Shown: piece by piece, positions 6,134 through 16,261 of the stretch | Layout: each line of letters begins with the position of its first letter | Numbering within the stretch: the first letter of the stretch is position 1 | Assembly: GCA_025355005.1 (NCBI GenBank) | Contig: JANXLV010000352.1 | Location: forward strand, 1 to 51,126 | DNA length: 51,126 nucleotides | From: Myxococcales bacterium | GTDB taxonomy: Bacteria > Myxococcota_A > Polyangia > Polyangiales > Polyangiaceae | Direction of reading: 5' to 3' | The notes under the pieces: generated by a model | Told to the model about the DNA's origin: nothing | Seen by the model: only the letters and a program-made list of their open reading frames with translations | Databases searched by the model: none | Program-made: the position numbers and the translations under genes

Positions 6134-8224
6134 CTACCCGATCATCGTGATGGCACCCTTCGCCATCAGCATCGCCTTGCCGTTCACCTGGCACATGAGT
6201 CCCTCCATGGAATTCTGCACCTTTCCTTCGGACTTGACCATCAGCCCCGAAATGGTGATGCCCGACATGTCGATCTTGATGCTGTTGGGGCCAACCTTGA
6301 GCTCGATCCCCTGCAGCGCCTCGATCGCCACCTTCCCGACAGTGCACTTCATGGTGATGTTGCCGAGCTTGCACTGCGTGGTGATGCTCCCCATGTCGAG
6401 CGTGAGCTTCTGGTCGCCCATCTTGATGGCCGTGGTCTGGCTTCCCATCTTCACGGTCCAGTTCTGGTTCCCCTGCGACACCGTGGTGGACTGGTCCCCG
6501 GTGATGGTGTTCTCCTGCTTGCCCTTCACGGTCAGCGTCTGGTCGTGCTCGACGGTGATCTTCTGGTCGTTCTTGACGGTGACCGTTTCGTCGTTGTCCA
6601 CCTTGCGGACCCGGTCGTGGCCGACCCAGTGCGTCTCGTCATTCTTGACGTCGATGCCCGAGTCCTTCTCGGCGTGCAGGTACACCTGCTCCGAGCCCTT
6701 CTTGTCCTCGAACCGGAACTCGTTGGCGTTGGCCGCGCCGCCCTTCGGGCTTGACCGCGACTTGATGCCGCTCTGCGTCTTGTTCGCCGGCAGCGCGTAG
6801 GGTGGCATGTTGTCCGCGTTGTAGACCGAGCCCACGATGACGGGGCAGTCCGGATCGCCCTCGATGCAGGCGACGAGTACCTCATCACCAACCCGGGGAA
6901 TCCAAATGAACCCGCCGCTTCGGCCCGCCCGCTGCTGCGCCACGCGTACCCAGCACGCGTACTTGGCCTCGCGGTCCCACGGGAACCGCACCCGCACGCG
7001 GCCGTACTTGTCCGGCCAGATCTCCTCCTGCTCGCCCGACGCGGATTCGTCAATCACGCGGGCCGACTGCGGCCCCTGCACCACCGGCTTGGGCGTTACG
7101 CGCGGAGGCCGGAACTTCGCGTCCGCCGGGAGACAGGTGAACCGGTTGGTGTAGGCCTGGCCCTCGCCGCCATCATCGCCCAGGTAGCCGGGACGTTGGC
7201 CACACGAGTGGTGCACGGCGCTCAGCACCCACGACCCCTTGACGGTCTGGTTTCCGAGGCTGGAGACTGAGAACCGGTAGCCGACCGCGAATGCAGCGCA
7301 CGTCGAGATGCCCTCCGCCTGCACACCGGCCGACTCGGCCTCCTCCATGCGGATCTGGCCCAGCGTCTCCCCTTCCGGCGCTACCTTCGCGAGGCGCTCG
7401 CCCGTCTTGTTGAACCGCTGCGCGTACTCGCCCGGATAGTCATAGGTCTCGAACGCCTTGATCGCGTCGGCCGGCTTGAGCGCGGGCGTGGTCGCCTCGA
7501 GGGTGGCCTTCGGCGTCTCGAAGTGGAAGTCGCGCGTCGTCCACTTGCCGGTATAGAGCTCACGCCGTTCCTCCCATTGCCGGATGGAGGCGCCGCTTTC
7601 ATCGCCACCATACTCGACCTTGTCTTGCAGGGGGCAGGGTTGCGCCTTTCGCAGGTCATCGCGAAGCACCATCGTATGACTCTTCTCCGCGTGCTCGAAG
7701 AAGTAGAAGATCCCCTCCTGCTCTAGCAGGCGCGCCACGAAGTTGTAGTCGGTTTCGCGGTACTGGACGCAGTAGTCGAGCACCGTGTACGTCCGAGTGA
7801 GCTCCGACTTCACCTTCACTCCGCCCTCTTTCAGGACGTCCTGCACCACCTCCGGGACCGTCTTTCCCTGGAAGATGCGGGAATCCGAGGTCAGACTGAG
7901 CAGCGACAGGGTGGGCACGACCTCGAGCTCGAAGCGGGCGAACACCTCGTCCACGGGGCCGGCCCGGAAGCGGCGTACGATGCCGTGGATTGTCCGGTAT
8001 TTCTGACCGACCGCGTTCACCTCGATCGTCACCGGCTCCCCGAGCAGCTTCTTCGGATCCACCTTCGCGTGGTTGCCCGCTGCCACGTCCGCGAGGCACG
8101 ACACCTCGTAGTGGAACGGTCGCGAGAGGCCCTCGACGCCGCTGAAATGTTCGGCGAGCAGGACGTCGTCACCCACGGGGGTCACGAGCCGAAGCGTCCT
8201 GCCCTTCTGGGTGATAGTGGTCAT
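6134..8224 (-). CDS. vgrG: VgrG spike protein
   Basis: The 696-residue protein has the standard VgrG order: gp27-like N-terminal half (FSGVEGLSRPFHYEV, then RTIHGIVRRF, VQYRETDYNFVARLLEQEGI), a gp5 OB fold (GRVRVRFPWD, GFIWIPRVGDEVLVACIEGD), and a C-terminal beta-helix made of short repeats (DQKITVEHDQ, TVKGKQ, VKMGSQ, IKMGDQ). It forms the trimeric puncturing tip. No enzymatic C-terminal domain follows the helix, so it is not an evolved VgrG. I chose the ATG at 8224 because AGGGA lies eight bases before it; the frame stays open to 8254. It is downstream of clpV and upstream of the small helical protein and PAAR genes. Confidence 0.95.
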   Translation of the reverse strand: MTTITQKGRTLRLVTPVGDDVLLAEHFSGVEGLSRPFHYEVSCLADVAAGNHAKVDPKKLLGEPVTIEVNAVGQKYRTIHGIVRRFRAGPVDEVFARFELEVVPTLSLLSLTSDSRIFQGKTVPEVVQDVLKEGGVKVKSELTRTYTVLDYCVQYRETDYNFVARLLEQEGIFYFFEHAEKSHTMVLRDDLRKAQPCPLQDKVEYGGDESGASIRQWEERRELYTGKWTTRDFHFETPKATLEATTPALKPADAIKAFETYDYPGEYAQRFNKTGERLAKVAPEGETLGQIRMEEAESAGVQAEGISTCAAFAVGYRFSVSSLGNQTVKGSWVLSAVHHSCGQRPGYLGDDGGEGQAYTNRFTCLPADAKFRPPRVTPKPVVQGPQSARVIDESASGEQEEIWPDKYGRVRVRFPWDREAKYACWVRVAQQRAGRSGGFIWIPRVGDEVLVACIEGDPDCPVIVGSVYNADNMPPYALPANKTQSGIKSRSSPKGGAANANEFRFEDKKGSEQVYLHAEKDSGIDVKNDETHWVGHDRVRKVDNDETVTVKNDQKITVEHDQTLTVKGKQENTITGDQSTTVSQGNQNWTVKMGSQTTAIKMGDQKLTLDMGSITTQCKLGNITMKCTVGKVAIEALQGIELKVGPNSIKIDMSGITISGLMVKSEGKVQNSMEGLMCQVNGKAMLMAKGAITMIG

Positions 8225-8265
8225 CCGGTCCATCCCTGGGAGTGGTCCGTGCATCTCGGCCTATA

Positions 8266-8280
8266 GGGCGCTCGCCGCCC
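8266..8280 (-). other. Short GC hairpin between clpV and vgrG
   Basis: GGGCG and CGCCC flank a five-base loop in the 155-base gap between clpV and vgrG. No T run follows on the minus strand, so it is at best a weak pausing or RNA-processing site. Confidence 0.2.
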
Positions 8281-8379
8281 GTTTCCCGCATACCGTCTAG
8301 CCTGTCTTGCCGCACTCTGCTCGAAGATACCTGCGACGCCCGCGCCCTCAAGCGGCCACACTCTGCGACAGCTCGCCCG

Positions 8380-11073
8380 TTACCCGGCGGCGCGCGCGCC
8401 GACGGGCTGCTCGCCTGCCGGCTCGTACGTGAAGCGTCCCTCCGCCCCCACGTTCACCCGGATCGTGGTCGGCTTGTGGCCCGCCACCATCGCCCCCAGC
8501 AGCATCGTGGAGACCTCTGGCAGCAGCGTGTTGGTGAGGATGTTGTCCACGTTGCGAGCGCCGCTCTCCACTTCGGTGCAGCGCTTCGCCACCTCCTCGA
8601 TCATCTCCTCGCCGCACGCCAGCTCGATCCGGTGCACCTGAAAGAGACGGCGCTGGATCTTGGCGAGCTTCAGTCCGATGATCCTCCGGAGGTTCTCGTC
8701 CCGGATCGGGAAGTACGGGATGATCACGGTGCGCCCGAGGAACGCCGGCTTGAACGCCTTGTCCATCTCGGGCTTGAGCGCCTTCACGAGGCCCTCATGA
8801 TCCGGCATCGTCTCCGGATCGGCACACAACTTCATCAAGGTATCGGTGCCGCAGTTCGTCGTGAGCACGATGATCGTGTTCTTGAAGTCGATCGACCGCC
8901 CCTCACCGTCGTCCATGTTGCCCTTGTCGAACACCTGGAAGAACAGTTCCAGCACGTCCGGGTGGGCCTTCTCGATCTCGTCGAGCAGCACGACCGAGTA
9001 CGGCCGACGACGCACCGCCTCGGTCAGGACGCCGCCCTCACCGTAGCCCACGTAGCCCGGCGGCGACCCCTTGAGGGTCGAGACGGTGTGCGCCTCCTGG
9101 AACTCCGACATGTTGATCGTGATCAGGTTGTGCTCGCCTCCGTAGAGGAGGTCCGACAACGCCAGCGCGGTCTCCGTCTTGCCCACACCCGAGGGACCGA
9201 CGAGCAGGAAGACACCGATCGGCTTGTTCGGATCCTCGATACCCACCTTGGACGTGCGGATGCGACGCGAGATGTACTCCATGGCGTGGTCCTGACCAAC
9301 GACACGCCGGGCCATGTGCTCCTCGAGCTTGAGCGCCACGGCCATGTCGTCGCTCACCATCTTGCCAGCCGGGATGCCTGTCCAGCCCGAAATGACCTCG
9401 CCGACCAAGCTGCCGTCGACGCACACGCGCACCAGCGGAGCCTCGCCCTGCACGGCGTCGAGCTCCCGCTCCAGCGCCTGCAGTTCAGCGCGACGCCGGC
9501 TCGCGTCGTCCCCGGTGGACGCCGCTTGGCTACCGCCCTCGCTGGACGCCGTCTGTTCGAGCTGCTCCCGCGCGGCACGGATGCGATCCACGATGCCCTT
9601 CTCGGTCTTCCACCGCTGCATGAGCTCCGCCAGCCGCTGCTCGGTCGCCGAGCGTCGCTTGGCGATCGCCTCGAGGCGTTCGGCGTGGTCTGCCCCGACC
9701 GCCGCCTCGCGGTTGAGCACGCGCGACTGGATCGCGAGGTCGTCGAGCTGGCGCTGTGCATCCTCGATCATCGGCGGCGTCGTGTTCTGGCCGAGCGCGA
9801 GTCGCGCACACGCCGTGTCGAGCACGCTCACGGCCTTGTCGGGCAGCTGGCGGTCGGCGATGTAGCGATGCGAGAGCTTGACCGCCGCCTCCAGCCCCTC
9901 GTCGAGGATCCGGACGTTGTGACGCTTCTCCAGCGCCCCGACTCCGGCGCGTAGCATCAACTTGCACAACTCCTCGCTCGGCTCCTCCACCTTGACGAGC
10001 TGGAACCGGCGCGCCAGGGCGGGGTCCTTTTCGAAGTACTTCTTGTACTCGGACCAGGTGGTGGCGGCGATGGTGCGCATCTCGCCCCGGGCGAGCGCCG
10101 GCTTGAGCAGGTTCGCCGCGTCACCCTGTCCCGCCTGCCCGCCTGCGCCGATCATCGTGTGCGCTTCATCGATGAAGAGGATGATTGGCGATGGCGAGTT
10201 CTTGACTTCCTCGATGAGCCCCTTGAGCCGGTTCTCGAACTCACCCTTCACCCCCGCGCCCGCCTGCAGCAGCGCCAGATCGAGGGTGCGCAACGTGACG
10301 TTCCGAAGCGGAAGCGGCACGTCCCCTTGCACGATGCGCTGAGCAAAGCCTTCGACCACGGCGGTCTTGCCGACCCCGGCCTCGCCCACGAGGATCGGAT
10401 TGTTCTGGCGGCGGCGCGTCAGCACGTCCACCACCTGACGGACTTCCAGGTCGCGGCCGAGGATGGCATCGACCTTCCCCTCGCGCGCGCGCTGCGTGAG
10501 GTCCACCGTATAGGCATCGAGATTGGTGGTGCGGCCGCCGCCAGGGCGCGGCGAACCGGCACTCCCGGAGACACCGGGTGCTGCAGGCATCCCCGTTCGT
10601 TCCGCCGAGGACGCAACGATTCCGTCGAACTCCCTCCGCAGCGCATCCGGCGCGATCTTCGCAAACTCGCGGCTGATCTCGCGCGTCATGCGCGCCAGTT
10701 CTTCGTTCGTCACGAGGGCGATCACCGTGTACCCGGTTCGCACTTCTCCGGCCCCGAAGTCCACCGAGCCGACCAGCCACCCTTCGGTGAACGTCTTCAC
10801 CAGCGACGGGCTCAGCGTGGGGTTGCGCGCATTGCCGGTCTTCAGGGCATCCAGCGACCGGGTCACATCGGCGGCAAGCCGCGAACGATCAACACCGAAG
10901 TGCCCGAGAATCGCGGCCAGGTCGCCGTCGGTCTGCTCGAGCAGCTTCATGAGGTAGTGCTCGATTTCGACGTCGTAGTTCGTCCGCGACAAACAGAGCC
11001 CCGCGGAGGCCTCCAGCGCATTCCGCGTCTCCGGGTTCAGTCGGCCGATCAGGGCCTTGAGGTTCACGCTCAT
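8380..11073 (-). CDS. clpV: ClpV (TssH) sheath-recycling AAA+ ATPase
   Basis: The 897-residue protein is a ClpB-type double AAA+ ATPase: an N-terminal helical domain (1-160) that binds the contracted sheath; first AAA with Walker A GEAGVGKT (230-237) and Walker B IILFIDEAH (297-305); a coiled-coil region around 435-545; second AAA with Walker A GPSGVGKT and Walker B VVLLDEIEKAH (694-704). It uses ATP to disassemble contracted TssB/TssC sheaths in the cytoplasm. The ATG at 11073 overlaps the tssG stop as ATGA, which fixes the start; the frame remains open another 81 bases upstream. Length fits ClpV (about 850-900). Confidence 0.95.
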   Translation of the reverse strand: MSVNLKALIGRLNPETRNALEASAGLCLSRTNYDVEIEHYLMKLLEQTDGDLAAILGHFGVDRSRLAADVTRSLDALKTGNARNPTLSPSLVKTFTEGWLVGSVDFGAGEVRTGYTVIALVTNEELARMTREISREFAKIAPDALRREFDGIVASSAERTGMPAAPGVSGSAGSPRPGGGRTTNLDAYTVDLTQRAREGKVDAILGRDLEVRQVVDVLTRRRQNNPILVGEAGVGKTAVVEGFAQRIVQGDVPLPLRNVTLRTLDLALLQAGAGVKGEFENRLKGLIEEVKNSPSPIILFIDEAHTMIGAGGQAGQGDAANLLKPALARGEMRTIAATTWSEYKKYFEKDPALARRFQLVKVEEPSEELCKLMLRAGVGALEKRHNVRILDEGLEAAVKLSHRYIADRQLPDKAVSVLDTACARLALGQNTTPPMIEDAQRQLDDLAIQSRVLNREAAVGADHAERLEAIAKRRSATEQRLAELMQRWKTEKGIVDRIRAAREQLEQTASSEGGSQAASTGDDASRRRAELQALERELDAVQGEAPLVRVCVDGSLVGEVISGWTGIPAGKMVSDDMAVALKLEEHMARRVVGQDHAMEYISRRIRTSKVGIEDPNKPIGVFLLVGPSGVGKTETALALSDLLYGGEHNLITINMSEFQEAHTVSTLKGSPPGYVGYGEGGVLTEAVRRRPYSVVLLDEIEKAHPDVLELFFQVFDKGNMDDGEGRSIDFKNTIIVLTTNCGTDTLMKLCADPETMPDHEGLVKALKPEMDKAFKPAFLGRTVIIPYFPIRDENLRRIIGLKLAKIQRRLFQVHRIELACGEEMIEEVAKRCTEVESGARNVDNILTNTLLPEVSTMLLGAMVAGHKPTTIRVNVGAEGRFTYEPAGEQPVGARAAG

Positions 11074-12092
11074 CGTGCGCTTTCCGGTAGAAGGGTGAGG
11101 ATCGCGTCGTCGGGATCGCGGAGAGGCGCAACGGTCCGGAGCCAGGTCCCCCATGACAGCGGGAGGCTCTTCCAGGCGTCGGCACCGAGAACCGTCGCGG
11201 GCACTTCGTCACGGGCGAGCACCAGCTGCACTTCGAAATCGATGCCGTCGCCCCCGAACGCCTGCGTCAACTCGACGAGCGCGCCGTGGGCCGAGCCATG
11301 CGGGAGGAACTGTTCATAGGTCGCTCGAGTGAGGGGGCCGATGCGCAGGCGAACGCGAGTCTGCTGATCCCACACTTCGTCGCCGACCGGGCAGCCCCCC
11401 CCGAGCACGGCGGTCCCGAGGTCCTCATCGTCATCGAGCCGCGCCAAGACATCGTCGTCCAACGTGTACCAGGAACCGACGAATTGCTGCACGTCCACCG
11501 GCACGCCAAAGAAGTCCTCCAGCATCGCCTGGAGAGCCAACGGCGTCCGTTGCGTCGATGCAAGCAGGCCCGCGTAGTACAGGAGCGCTTCTCGAGGCAC
11601 GCGGCGCTCCTTCTTCGCGTCGGCCGGTGCGAGTCCCATCAAGTCGCCCACATGCTCGCCGAGCCGATCCGCATGGTCGCGCTCATACGCGACCAGAAAG
11701 CGGTGCTTCTCCCACGCCCGGTAGAAGAGCGAAATCATCCGGTGGTGAAACATGTCGTAGAAATCTTGCATCACCGGGTCCTTCTTGCCGTTCCGTTCCG
11801 CCACCAACTGCGTGTAGTGGTAGGGGAGCACTCCGACCGGGCCGGTGAGGCCCAGAAAGTTGACCCACATGCGAACCTGCGCTTCACCCGTGCCCTGCAG
11901 CTCCTCGATCTCGCTCGCCGGGAACGCAAGCGAGGGCGGCACGGCGAACCGCGCGACTTCGTTCGCCGGATCAGCGAAGCCGCCCACCGGCGCCCGACCG
12001 TCCCGCGCACGCTCAAGCAGCCGGACGGCCTGAAAGAAGGCGAATCCGTGCGGGTGAGCGCGGAGCTGCTCCGTGGGCGACATGTGCATCAT
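11070..12092 (-). CDS. tssG: TssG baseplate protein
   Basis: The 340-residue product shows TssG marks: near the start HPHGFAFFQAVRLLER, then FPASEIEELQ and WVNFLGLTGPVGVLPYHYT, and later DDFFGVPVDVQQFVGSW. TssG joins TssF and TssE in the baseplate wedge and contacts TssK. I chose the ATG at 12092, which overlaps the tssF stop as ATGA; the frame is open to 12125. It ends with an ATGA overlap into clpV, so tssF, tssG and clpV are likely translated in a coupled way. Confidence 0.93.
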   Translation of the reverse strand: MMHMSPTEQLRAHPHGFAFFQAVRLLERARDGRAPVGGFADPANEVARFAVPPSLAFPASEIEELQGTGEAQVRMWVNFLGLTGPVGVLPYHYTQLVAERNGKKDPVMQDFYDMFHHRMISLFYRAWEKHRFLVAYERDHADRLGEHVGDLMGLAPADAKKERRVPREALLYYAGLLASTQRTPLALQAMLEDFFGVPVDVQQFVGSWYTLDDDVLARLDDDEDLGTAVLGGGCPVGDEVWDQQTRVRLRIGPLTRATYEQFLPHGSAHGALVELTQAFGGDGIDFEVQLVLARDEVPATVLGADAWKSLPLSWGTWLRTVAPLRDPDDAILTLLPESAR

Positions 12093-13933
12093 AGCAGGGG
12101 CTTCCATCCGGCGCGCGGCGCCCACTCGCGCACGGCCGACTTCCGCTGCTGGCTGCGGACGACGAGTTGGGAGAAGCTGTTGAGCGACGCATACAGCCCG
12201 AGGAAGCGTTCGATGACGCTCGCGAAGAGATACAGTCCGCCGCCGGCGAAGTACTCTTCATCAACCTCGAGATCCACCCGGTGACCGCGAGCAAAGGCGA
12301 TGCCTTGCTCGGTGGCCACCCGGGAGAATGCGGGTCGGCCGCGCAAACTCCGGATGCCCTGAATCTGGCGCTCATTCGCCTGCGAGTCCGACGCGTTGAA
12401 GAGGCGCAGCAGTTCCTGCAGCCCCTCGGCGCCTCCCTCGATGATCGTCACATACTTGAGCGCGAACAGCGAGACGAGCCGCCACATCTGGCTCCGGCCA
12501 ATCGGCGGACGGATCACGCTCGTCGGCTTGACGAGCGCGGCGATGCGCCGCACCGGGCCGCCGGTCGGAAGGACGAACTCCGACCCGCCCTGATCCAGCC
12601 CGAACGGCAGTCGGCTCGGGAGATCGCTGTTGAAGCAGGTGAGTCGACAGGTGACCGCGTCCACCCCCGGAGTCTCCGTGCGTCCCTCCAGATCGGCGAA
12701 CGCCAGGAAGAGGTCCGTGCCCTCGTCCATGCGCCAGCCGCTGGGGCGGCGGCTCGCCTGCCAGAAGAGGTCCCCGCTCCCCGCGTGCTCATGACGAAAC
12801 GAGTACAGGGGAGCGAACGGCAGCGGGTCGGACGTGCCGGATACGATCCCCGTGACGTCGTCGACCGAGAAGACCTCGATCGCACCGCGACGTCGCGCGT
12901 CCGGCACGACCTGATACTCGTATTCGCGGTGGTCAAGGAGCAACGGCTCCGAGACTTGCGGAAACAGGTTCACGATGGGCGCACAACCCAGCTTGAAGGT
13001 CGATGCGTTCACCGAGGACTCGAGCACCTGCCGTCGATCGCCCCGCTCGAAGGGCGACAGGAGGAAGATCACCTCGACGCCAGCGGAGAAGCCCGCCGCC
13101 CGGACCTCTTCGAGCCCACCGAGATCGAAGAAGTGAAACTTCTCGGGGAAGCAGAAGTACTCGTGCAACAACCCGTACGCGGCAAACGATTGCCGGGGCA
13201 CCGGCAGCATCGACTCGTGCTGTCCGAATCCGACCGGGGAAAGGGCCGATGGTGGCAACGAGACCGCGCGTCGTTTGGACCCAGGTTCCAGGTCGCGAAC
13301 CAGAATCTGGACGCAGTTGTTCGAGAGAAGCTCGTACAGCGTGCCGACCAGGTTGGCTTCGCCATTCAAGTAGAAGCGAAGACTGTCGATGTCGAGCGAC
13401 TGCAGCGTCACGTCGGGTAGGCACCGGATGACCAGCCGCAGCGCGGCCACCGTATCCGCCCGCTTGACCGGCGGCTTCAGGCGGTCGGGTGTGGTCCACT
13501 GCGCCTCCGTCACCGCCAGCGGCCAGAGGGTAGTGTCGTACGCGGTTCGGAACCGGCACGGGACCCCGCCGACCGGGCGCGAATTGACCTGACTCCCCCG
13601 GGGAATGGAAAAACCGGTCGTCAGCTTTCCCTGCTCCGGGTCCAGTTCGAACTCGACGATGGACATCGACGGGATGGGGCGGACGTAGTTCGGGTACACC
13701 ACGTCGAGCAGCGACGAGCTGACCTCGGGGAAGTCGTCGTCGATCTTGAGCTGCACGCGGGCCGCCAGAAAGGCGAATCCCTCGAGAAGGCGCTCGACGT
13801 GCGGATCCTCGCACTTGCCGGGCTCGAGCAGCAGGCGCGATGCCACCTTGGGGTACTTCCTCGCGAACTCCGCCCCCATGCGCCGCATGAAGGTGAGCTC
13901 CCGCTCGTACTGGTACAGGAGATCGTCACGCAT
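12089..13933 (-). CDS. tssF: TssF baseplate protein
   Basis: The 614-residue protein opens with LLYQYERELTFMRRMGAEFA, then PHVERLLEGFAFLAARVQLK and SLLDVVYPNYVRPIPSMSI, all typical of TssF (VasA/ImpG). Two TssF copies with one TssG form the core of each T6SS baseplate wedge. The start overlaps the tssE end by 8 bases. Length is normal for the family (about 580-620). Confidence 0.95.
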   Translation of the reverse strand: MRDDLLYQYERELTFMRRMGAEFARKYPKVASRLLLEPGKCEDPHVERLLEGFAFLAARVQLKIDDDFPEVSSSLLDVVYPNYVRPIPSMSIVEFELDPEQGKLTTGFSIPRGSQVNSRPVGGVPCRFRTAYDTTLWPLAVTEAQWTTPDRLKPPVKRADTVAALRLVIRCLPDVTLQSLDIDSLRFYLNGEANLVGTLYELLSNNCVQILVRDLEPGSKRRAVSLPPSALSPVGFGQHESMLPVPRQSFAAYGLLHEYFCFPEKFHFFDLGGLEEVRAAGFSAGVEVIFLLSPFERGDRRQVLESSVNASTFKLGCAPIVNLFPQVSEPLLLDHREYEYQVVPDARRRGAIEVFSVDDVTGIVSGTSDPLPFAPLYSFRHEHAGSGDLFWQASRRPSGWRMDEGTDLFLAFADLEGRTETPGVDAVTCRLTCFNSDLPSRLPFGLDQGGSEFVLPTGGPVRRIAALVKPTSVIRPPIGRSQMWRLVSLFALKYVTIIEGGAEGLQELLRLFNASDSQANERQIQGIRSLRGRPAFSRVATEQGIAFARGHRVDLEVDEEYFAGGGLYLFASVIERFLGLYASLNSFSQLVVRSQQRKSAVREWAPRAGWKPLL

Positions 13934-14420
13934 CGGTACCGCCCCTCACTTCGACTTCGCTCGAACCGGTCGTCATCACCGTATCGAACGCCACCCGTTC
14001 GGGCGAGGGGTCGAGTCGCAACATCGCGTCCACCATGAACCGGACTTCACTCAGTGGACCGCTGTCTCGCGGTGCCAGCTGGATGCGTACCCCCTCGAGT
14101 CTCGGCTCATGCGTCGAGATCACCTTTTCCAATGTTCGCCCAAGGTCTCGGAGCGATTCCACGGAGTCGCGACCCATGCTGGAGATGTCGGGAATTCCGA
14201 AGAAGTACATGGATCGCGCCAGTTCCGGGAAGTTCTCCGCATCCTCCCCGTCGACGCGACGGGTATTCATCAGGTGTTCGAGATCGCGCCGCACCGCATC
14301 CTTGAGCTTCACCTTGGAGTCCACCAAGGTGAGCGTCTTGTCGGATGGCTCGTCCGGACGGTCGTCCTGCAGGCGTTCCAGCAGGGGCTGCTGGACTGGT
14401 CGTTCAAGCTCCTTCGCCAT
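13926..14420 (-). CDS. tssE: TssE gp25-like baseplate protein
   Basis: The 164-residue protein has the gp25/TssE signature: VRRDLEHLMNTRR followed by FPELARSMYFFGIPDISS and EKVISTHEPRLEGVRI. TssE links the baseplate to the first sheath ring. Start ATG at 14420 lies inside the end of tssA (17-base overlap), and its end overlaps tssF by 8 bases, so the three are one transcript. Confidence 0.93.
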   Translation of the reverse strand: MAKELERPVQQPLLERLQDDRPDEPSDKTLTLVDSKVKLKDAVRRDLEHLMNTRRVDGEDAENFPELARSMYFFGIPDISSMGRDSVESLRDLGRTLEKVISTHEPRLEGVRIQLAPRDSGPLSEVRFMVDAMLRLDPSPERVAFDTVMTTGSSEVEVRGGTDA

Positions 14421-16254
14421 CGCTCTCGACCAAGGTCGGAGCCGTCGTCACCGACCCGAACGTGATCGCCGCCATCGGGTCCAACTCGCAGATCCTCGGA
14501 TACAGCGCCTGTCGCTGTTCGCTGTCGCCATCGGTGCGTTCCAGCGCTCGATAGAGCAGGCTGAGGGGCTCCGCGACGAGCTTGCCCTCCTCCCAGCTCT
14601 CCAGCTTGTGCGTATCGATCAACCCGACAAGTCGCTGCAGCGTCGGGATCGCGACGTTGTCGAGACCCGCTTCCATCAACACGCGCGTGAGTTGTACCTG
14701 TCGCAGGAAGCGACCCCGTTCCGTGTGTTCCCGGCCCAGCTCTCGCTTGACCATCTCGATGGCACGTGCCGTCTGTCCAGCCTGTACCTCCGCCAACGCG
14801 CGCTCAAGGAGCCGGTCGGCCGACCCTGAGACGGCACCGCCCGGCGCAGAAGGCGCGGACTCCGCGGCGACTTCCAGGTTGCCAGCCTCGCCGAGCAGGG
14901 CCTCACTGCGCAACCACGCGAGCGTTGCCGGGCTCGATGTGGGCAGGTCATCCATCAACGTCATTTCCGGCAGCGTTGGAATCTCTCCGAGGAGGGTGCG
15001 GAGTTCGCGGCGTGTCGCCCGGGCTGCTCGGGCATACTCCTCTCCCATCGCGTCGAGCGCGGAGAGCACGTAGCGTTGCAGGTCGAGCCAGCCGCGACCG
15101 GCGGGAGTGCCCATCACCGTCTCGGCGACCTCGAGGAGCTGTGTCCAGTCGGCGTTGAGCATCAGCGTGCGCAGGCGCGTCCTCGCTTGCGCGGACGGCG
15201 CATCAAGCAGTCTGGGATCGGGGTCAGGCCCCTGCGCGCGGAGCTCGCCCCACCTCAGCGCGCGAAGCAAGAGGTAACTCGTGGGACTCGTCGGATCGAG
15301 TTGCCGCAGGAAGCGCGAGGCACCCACGACCCGAGCCACCGCGTCAGCGGCGTCCACGGGCTCCACCGCGAGCGACGTCGCTCCGACGCCGCGCCCCCGA
15401 TCGCTTCCGTCGTCCAGGCTGGGTCGGCTCGCGGGACTGCCCGTCAGGCCCGTGTCCGTTTCACCAGCCGTTCCGACGGGGTCCGGATCGACTTGGAGCT
15501 TGCGGGCCAGCAACTGCTCGACGACCTGCCGAACATCGTCCAGACTGGTGCGCAGTGGGAGGAGGTTCGGGCGGTCCGCGCCGAATCGGTCCCGGGTGCT
15601 CGTGTCGAGCATCTCCACGGCAACAACCGCCTTGGAGACATCGGCCGTCAGCTGGCGGTACCACGCCTTCGGCGTTTCGGCGAACGCCTTGTCGAACACC
15701 TCGGGCGGGAGCTTTCCCTCGTCCATGGCAGTCGCCCGGACGGCCCGCTTCGCATCGTCGCCCTCCGCCTCCTGTTCGGTCGGCGTGGCGCGGGACTGCT
15801 TGTATTTCCAGAAGTCGTGGCCGGCCTTGCAGAGCGCGACGGACTTGATGACGAAGTCGGACTTGGTCCCCAGCCGCTCGATCGGCGCTGCGCGCAGCTC
15901 CAGATCGTCGTCCTCGATCTGTGGGAAGCAGCCCTCCCAATACTGTTCCGCGATGCCACGAATGGCGTCGCACGCGGCGGCGAACCCCGCGTACCCCTCG
16001 CGTCGAAGTTGGGCCTCAGCGAGGGAAACCGCGAGCGAGACGTCCTTGCTCCGCGTGGCAATGGCCTCGCTCGCCAGCTTCACCACCAGCGCCCAGTCCG
16101 CGACCTTGCGCGGTCGGTCCCAGCCGCCCGTGGGAAGATCCTCGTCTTCCTCACGGGCCAGCTTGATCTTCTGATAAACCTCGTCCGAGCGCAGGTCGCT
16201 GCCCGCGGGATTCGCGCCCGGAATCGGGTTCAGCAGATCATCGCGCAGCGGCAT
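14404..16254 (-). CDS. tssA: TssA (ImpA-type) assembly protein
   Basis: The 616-residue protein begins with the ImpA-N pattern: LLNPIPGANPAGSDLR, VYQKIKLAREEDEDLP and later GIAEQYWEGCFPQIEDDD. A long middle region rich in Pro, Asp and Ser (about 290-330) leads to a helical C-terminal half ending with YPRICELDPMAAITFG, which matches ImpA/TssA C-termini. TssA proteins prime baseplate and sheath growth. I placed the start at the ATG at 16254 because the conserved N-terminus begins there and it follows the impE stop by 7 bases. Confidence 0.9.
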   Translation of the reverse strand: MPLRDDLLNPIPGANPAGSDLRSDEVYQKIKLAREEDEDLPTGGWDRPRKVADWALVVKLASEAIATRSKDVSLAVSLAEAQLRREGYAGFAAACDAIRGIAEQYWEGCFPQIEDDDLELRAAPIERLGTKSDFVIKSVALCKAGHDFWKYKQSRATPTEQEAEGDDAKRAVRATAMDEGKLPPEVFDKAFAETPKAWYRQLTADVSKAVVAVEMLDTSTRDRFGADRPNLLPLRTSLDDVRQVVEQLLARKLQVDPDPVGTAGETDTGLTGSPASRPSLDDGSDRGRGVGATSLAVEPVDAADAVARVVGASRFLRQLDPTSPTSYLLLRALRWGELRAQGPDPDPRLLDAPSAQARTRLRTLMLNADWTQLLEVAETVMGTPAGRGWLDLQRYVLSALDAMGEEYARAARATRRELRTLLGEIPTLPEMTLMDDLPTSSPATLAWLRSEALLGEAGNLEVAAESAPSAPGGAVSGSADRLLERALAEVQAGQTARAIEMVKRELGREHTERGRFLRQVQLTRVLMEAGLDNVAIPTLQRLVGLIDTHKLESWEEGKLVAEPLSLLYRALERTDGDSEQRQALYPRICELDPMAAITFGSVTTAPTLVESDGEGA

Positions 16255-16261
16255 GCTGACC

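Noticed and set aside
6134..8224. VgrG considered as an evolved VgrG with a toxin tail
   Set aside because: The chain ends in short beta-helix repeats with no further domain.
8242..9954. 570-codon plus-strand frame opposite clpV
   Set aside because: Antisense shadow in GC-rich DNA; translation is compositionally odd and clpV is unambiguous.
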